Shown in pieces: positions 60,109-64,000 of a DNA stretch of 64,000 nucleotides. Location: NCBI GenBank assembly GCA_900313235.1, contig OMQN01000005.1, forward strand, positions 1 through 64,000, given 5' to 3'. The stretch is from an uncultured Prevotellaceae bacterium (GTDB lineage Bacteria > Bacteroidota > Bacteroidia > Bacteroidales > Bacteroidaceae). The notes under the pieces are model-generated. The model was not told the origin of the DNA. It saw only the letters and a program-made list of their open reading frames with translations, and searched no databases. The position numbers and the translations under genes were made by a program. Positions within the stretch are counted from its first letter, which is position 1, and every line of letters starts with the position of its first letter.

Positions 60109-61500
60109 TTATTTTCCGCCTCCTCCAAGAGCCGTATACAGTGATACCACTGCCTGCATCTTGTTGAAGTCATCAGTAATCTTAGTGAGCTGAGCGCTGA
60201 GCAGCTGACTCTGGGCAGTCAACACCTCCAAGTAGCTGGTACCACTGCTCTGATAGAGTGCACGGGTGTCCTCGACATTCTTGGTCAGAATCTCTATACG
60301 TTCCTTCTCCAGCTTCGAGTTTTCATCATAGCCATTGTAGTTGACCAATGCGTTAGACACCTCGTTGCCTGCCTGCAGAATGCTGTTCTGCCAGGTATTG
60401 AAGGCCTGCTCATACTTCATCTTCGACACCTTCAGATTGGCCGTCAGAGCGCCACGCATGAAGATGGGCTGAGTGAGTGAGCCAAACAATGTGGTGAGCC
60501 ACTTGCCTGGTGTCAGCGCACCATTGCTGTTGGTAAATGATGCCGAAGCGCCGATGGTGACAGAAGGATAGAACTGCGAACGGGCAGTCTGGACATCGTG
60601 GAAACAAGAAGCCAGCTGCATCTCTGCACGGTGTACGTCGGGGCGGTTCTGCAGCAGCGCCACACCAACACCCGTAGAGAACTCCGTAGGCAGCGACTGG
60701 GCCTCCAGCGTAGAGCGGGACACCTGCTGACCTGCACGGCCGATGAGCAGACAGAGGGCATTCTCCGTAGCACGTATCTGGCGACGGAAGTCGTTGGCCT
60801 GTGTCTGGGTAGACAGATAGGCAGCCTGTGCACTCTGCACACTGGTAGAGCGCATGCGGCCCAGCTGGTACTGCAACTGCATCATCTCCCAGGTTTCCTT
60901 GGCCATATTACCCATCTCAGTGACAATGCCCAGCTGCTTGTCCAGCATCAACAGGGTATAGTAGGCATTGGCAATGCCGCTGACCACCTGTGCACGGACA
61001 GCCATCTGATAGTCTTTCATGGCTAACAGCTGCATCTGGGTAGAACGCTTCTGCGACAGGATGTTGCCGAAGAGGTCGAGTGTCCAACTGGCAGTGACAG
61101 GCAAAGAATAAGACTTGGTGGTCACTGACGGGTCGGTATAGAGTGTAGAGATGGTACCCATCGGATTGTTACCGCCAATGGTAACAGCAGGCAGGAATGC
61201 CAGCTTAGCGGCTTTCAGCATGGTCTCATACATCTCGACGTTGAGGGCAGCATTCTGCAGGTTGGCATTGTGCGACAGACCCTCCTCGATGAGCGCCTGC
61301 AGCTGCGGGTCCGTGAAGACGCTACGCCACGGCAGGTTGCCAAAGGAGGCAGTATCCTGTACAGCCAGCGTGTCACGGTCAGACAGTACATCACGAATGA
61401 GTCCCTGTGTCTCTACAGTCTCCGGACGCTCATACTTATTATATAGTCCGCAACTGCTCATAAGCAGTGATGCGGCAGCAAATATCATTAACTTCTTCAT
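60109..61500 (-). CDS. RND efflux outer-membrane factor (TolC/OprM-like lipoprotein)
   Basis: The 463-residue protein has a lipobox LLMSSC (Cys about 17) and the duplicated outer-membrane efflux domain: two helical repeats, with 'QNRPDVHRAEMQLASCFHDV' and 'GKWLTTLFGSLTQPIFMRG', as in the NodT/OprM group. It forms a trimeric channel through the outer membrane for the pump encoded just upstream. The gap to the pump stop is only 6 nt. The periplasmic adaptor would be expected to the right of the window. Confidence 0.93.
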   Translation of the reverse strand: MKKLMIFAAASLLMSSCGLYNKYERPETVETQGLIRDVLSDRDTLAVQDTASFGNLPWRSVFTDPQLQALIEEGLSHNANLQNAALNVEMYETMLKAAKLAFLPAVTIGGNNPMGTISTLYTDPSVTTKSYSLPVTASWTLDLFGNILSQKRSTQMQLLAMKDYQMAVRAQVVSGIANAYYTLLMLDKQLGIVTEMGNMAKETWEMMQLQYQLGRMRSTSVQSAQAAYLSTQTQANDFRRQIRATENALCLLIGRAGQQVSRSTLEAQSLPTEFSTGVGVALLQNRPDVHRAEMQLASCFHDVQTARSQFYPSVTIGASASFTNSNGALTPGKWLTTLFGSLTQPIFMRGALTANLKVSKMKYEQAFNTWQNSILQAGNEVSNALVNYNGYDENSKLEKERIEILTKNVEDTRALYQSSGTSYLEVLTAQSQLLSAQLTKITDDFNKMQAVVSLYTALGGGGK

Positions 61501-61506
61501 AGTCTC

Positions 61507-64000
61507 TTATTTCTCTAATTCGTAATCCACAGGATGGTGTGCATACTGCGAAATCTCACTGGCCACGTCGACACCCTCCTCATCTTCGAACTTCATCGGA
61601 GAGAACTTCTCCTGCAAGCTCTGGAAGATAACGAAGAGACCGGGCACTACCAGCACCTGCAACAAGGTACCTATCAACATACCACCAACGGCAGCAGCAC
61701 CCAGCGTCTGGTTACCATTCTTGCCGACGCCAGAGGCGAACATCATAGGCAACAGACCGACAACCATAGCCAGAGAGGTCATCAAGATAGGACGCAGACG
61801 GGCAGCGGCACCCAGCACGGCAGCCCATGAGATGGCCATACCCAGACGACGGCGCTCCAAGGCGAACTGTACGATAAGGATGGCGTTCTTAGCCAACAGA
61901 CCAATCAGCATAATCAGTGAGATCTGCATATAGATATCGTTGGCGTGGCCAAAGAGTATCGTGAAGAGGAAACAGCCTGCCAGGCCGAAAGGTACAGAGA
62001 GCACTACTGACAACGGCAGGATGTATGACTCATACTGTGCTGACAGAATCAGGTAGATGAAGATGAAGCACAGCAAGAAGATTAGCGCCGTAGAGTTGGT
62101 AGCCTTAGCCTCCTCACGTGTCAGACCCTGATAGTCGTAGGTGTAACCCTGCGGCAGCATCTCGGCAGCAACTTCCTGGGCGGCCTTGATAGCCTCACCA
62201 GTAGAATAGCCGTTGGCCACTGTTGCCGTCACGTTGATAGACGTAAACAAATTGAAACGGTTGATGTTGCTGGGACCATAGACACGCTCCATACGGCAGA
62301 ACTCCTGAACGGGTGACATGCCTCCCGGAGTACGCACATAGATACTGTTCAACGACTCTGGTGTCATGCGGGTCTCTGGCAAGCCCTGTATCATGACACG
62401 GTACAGTTTACCGTAGGCGTTGAAGTTTGAAGCATACATACCACCATAGTATCCCTGCAAGGTTGAGAGAACCGTAGAGGGTGACACACCTGCCTGCTTA
62501 CACTTGGCTACATCCATGTACAGCATGTACTGCGGATAGTTCGGGTTGTAAGAGGTCTGGGCTGTCTGGAACTCAGGACGCTTGTTCAACTCAGCCAGAT
62601 AGTCCTTGACGATGCCAAAGAACTTGTCCAGCGAACCACCCGTACGGTCCTGCATCACCAGCGATACACCACTGTTGGCAGAGAAGCCAGGAATCATAGG
62701 CGGTGCGAAGGCCAGGATCTGTGCATCCTTGATATGGGCTGTCTTGATAAATATCTGAGCAACGACACCCGTTGCGCTCTGCGGGTCGAGGAAGAAGCGG
62801 TAGATACCATCGCCCTGCCACAGTCCGCTGAGTTTCCAGAAGAATCCATGCTGGCGCTCAGAGAAAGGCTTCAGCTTAATGATGAACGTAGCCTGGTCTG
62901 AACCAGAACCGGCAATGAAGTTATAACCCTGAATCTGCTCACGGTTCTGGATGGCCGGGTCAGCAGCCAAGATACTATCCACCTGACTGACCACCTGCTT
63001 GGTACGTTCTACAGAGGTAGCTGGTGGCATAGAGATGGTACAGAACAGCGTACCCGTATCCTCGTCAGGTACCAGACCTGTCTTGGTGGTAAACATCAGT
63101 ACTACCATTGCCACAACACCGAGAATGACGGTGCCAAGCACAGCGAGGGGCTTACGCACCAGTTTCTCTACCCTACCTTTATAGTTTCCTAAGAGTTTCT
63201 CGTAGGAAGTATTGAAGGACGTATGGAAGCGGTCAACGAGCGACATCTTTTTGGCATGTCCCTCGGCATCGTGCGGCTTCAGGAAGATAGCACACAGAGC
63301 AGGCGACAGTGTCAAGGCATTCAGTGCCGAGATGAAGATGCTGACAGCCATCGTCACACCGAACTCACGATAGAACGAACCCGTCGTACCACCGATGAAC
63401 GACACAGGAACGAACACTGAAGCCATCACCAGCGTAATAGAGATGATAGCACCGGAAATCTCGTTCATGGCGTCGATAGATGCCGTCAGTGCCGACTTAT
63501 AGCCCTGGTCCAGTTTTGCATGGACAGCCTCAACAACCACGACGGCGTCGTCCACCACAATGGCAATAGCCAGCAGCAGAGCGGACAGCGTCAGCAGGTT
63601 GATAGAGAAGCCCATCACGCTGAGGAAGAAGAAGGTACCAATCAGCGACACAGGCACCGCAATCAGCGGGATGAGCGTAGAGCGCCAGTCCTGCAGGAAC
63701 ACGTAAATCACAATGAACACCAGGATAAGGGTGAACACCAGCGTGAAGACTACCTCCTCGATAGAGGCGTACAGGAACTCTGTCACGTCATAGTTAATCT
63801 TATAAATCATGCCCGGCGGGAAGAGTTTAGACTGCTCTTCCAGTTCGGCCTTCACCTGCTTGGCAATTTCGTTAGCGTTAGAGCCAGCAATCTGCTGTAC
63901 CATACCCAGCACAGAAGGCAGGTTGTTGTTCTTCATCGATACCGAGTACTGCTGACCACCGAGTTCAATCTTGGCCACATCCTTCAGCTTCAGCGTCTGT
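61507..64000 (-). CDS. RND multidrug efflux pump permease, 5' part cut by window edge
   Basis: The frame is open to the right edge with 'TLKLKDVAKIELGGQQYSVS' before the first internal candidate start, so the gene begins outside. The 830 residues present include the proton-relay helix 'LLAIAIVVDDAVVVVEAVHA' (two Asp), 'PALCAIFLKPHDAEGH', a periplasmic porter part and the second membrane half ('YESYILPLSVVLSVPFGLAG'). This fits HAE1/AcrB-type pumps of about 1,040 residues, exporting drugs or bile-like compounds. The outer-membrane partner follows. Confidence 0.95.
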   Translation of the reverse strand, partial: QTLKLKDVAKIELGGQQYSVSMKNNNLPSVLGMVQQIAGSNANEIAKQVKAELEEQSKLFPPGMIYKINYDVTEFLYASIEEVVFTLVFTLILVFIVIYVFLQDWRSTLIPLIAVPVSLIGTFFFLSVMGFSINLLTLSALLLAIAIVVDDAVVVVEAVHAKLDQGYKSALTASIDAMNEISGAIISITLVMASVFVPVSFIGGTTGSFYREFGVTMAVSIFISALNALTLSPALCAIFLKPHDAEGHAKKMSLVDRFHTSFNTSYEKLLGNYKGRVEKLVRKPLAVLGTVILGVVAMVVLMFTTKTGLVPDEDTGTLFCTISMPPATSVERTKQVVSQVDSILAADPAIQNREQIQGYNFIAGSGSDQATFIIKLKPFSERQHGFFWKLSGLWQGDGIYRFFLDPQSATGVVAQIFIKTAHIKDAQILAFAPPMIPGFSANSGVSLVMQDRTGGSLDKFFGIVKDYLAELNKRPEFQTAQTSYNPNYPQYMLYMDVAKCKQAGVSPSTVLSTLQGYYGGMYASNFNAYGKLYRVMIQGLPETRMTPESLNSIYVRTPGGMSPVQEFCRMERVYGPSNINRFNLFTSINVTATVANGYSTGEAIKAAQEVAAEMLPQGYTYDYQGLTREEAKATNSTALIFLLCFIFIYLILSAQYESYILPLSVVLSVPFGLAGCFLFTILFGHANDIYMQISLIMLIGLLAKNAILIVQFALERRRLGMAISWAAVLGAAARLRPILMTSLAMVVGLLPMMFASGVGKNGNQTLGAAAVGGMLIGTLLQVLVVPGLFVIFQSLQEKFSPMKFEDEEGVDVASEISQYAHHPVDYELEK

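Noticed and set aside
1..64000. tRNA, rRNA, CRISPR arrays, prophage genes
   Set aside because: I looked for tRNA T-loops, rRNA landmarks, regularly spaced repeats and phage structural genes on both strands and saw none.

Overview
The window reads as chromosome of a Bacteroidota bacterium, most likely order Bacteroidales and Prevotella/Segatella-like. The evidence is the promoter type (TTTG, about 19-23 nt, then TAnnTTTG) before many genes, the scarcity of Shine-Dalgarno sites, fimbrillin-type lipoproteins, a fused MurF-alanine racemase, and families typical of the group (DUF4954, DUF3575, DUF3098, GSCFA, CHASE2 with caspase and DUF4384). The genus is inference. Most genes lie on the minus strand, so transcription usually runs right to left.

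Layout. 1-4.85 kb is an accessory/defence region: the start of hsdS (cut by the left edge), a small membrane/coiled-coil ORF, hsdM with a long, strongly folded 5' leader, then a cassette between two 115-bp direct repeats holding a membrane protein with a C-terminal cysteine cluster and an Abi-like protein with a HEPN motif. 4.87-14.2 kb is a run hflX, DUF4954, M16 protease, class I fumarase and secreted M6 protease. 14.3-21.3 kb holds nagB, dnaA, and an operon of an NrdJ C-terminal-like protein, folB, amidase and mlaD, plus a divergent nitroreductase. 21.3-22.7 kb is a REP-type (HUH) transposase fused to a Rossmann-like domain.

22.8-37.3 kb is one long fimbria-like surface operon: two fimbrillin lipoproteins, two further lipoproteins, two DUF3575-type barrels, an OmpA-like protein, a large outer-membrane barrel and a TPR protein. 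Its promoter-proximal gene is interrupted at a run of nine G, which looks like an on/off slippage switch. 37.5-46.9 kb carries CHASE2, caspase, DUF4384, GSCFA, MurF-Alr and a hexuronate-type MFS transporter in one direction. 47-57.8 kb is housekeeping: yfhO, mtnN, typA, rpsO, then ftsX-DUF3098-uppP-truB-queA-folK, and a radical SAM gene. 57.8-64 kb has a clostripain-like lipoprotein, an lpxA-like gene broken by an apparent deletion, and an RND efflux outer-membrane factor plus pump (cut by the right edge).

Most unusual signals: (1) a GC-rich palindromic repeat inserted inside the coding sequence of three unrelated genes, one of them the REP-type transposase gene; (2) the about 330-nt leader of hsdM with seven stem-loops; (3) the G9 tract at the head of the fimbrial operon; (4) the repeat-flanked Abi-like cassette. 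All calls come from reading the sequence; no database search was run.
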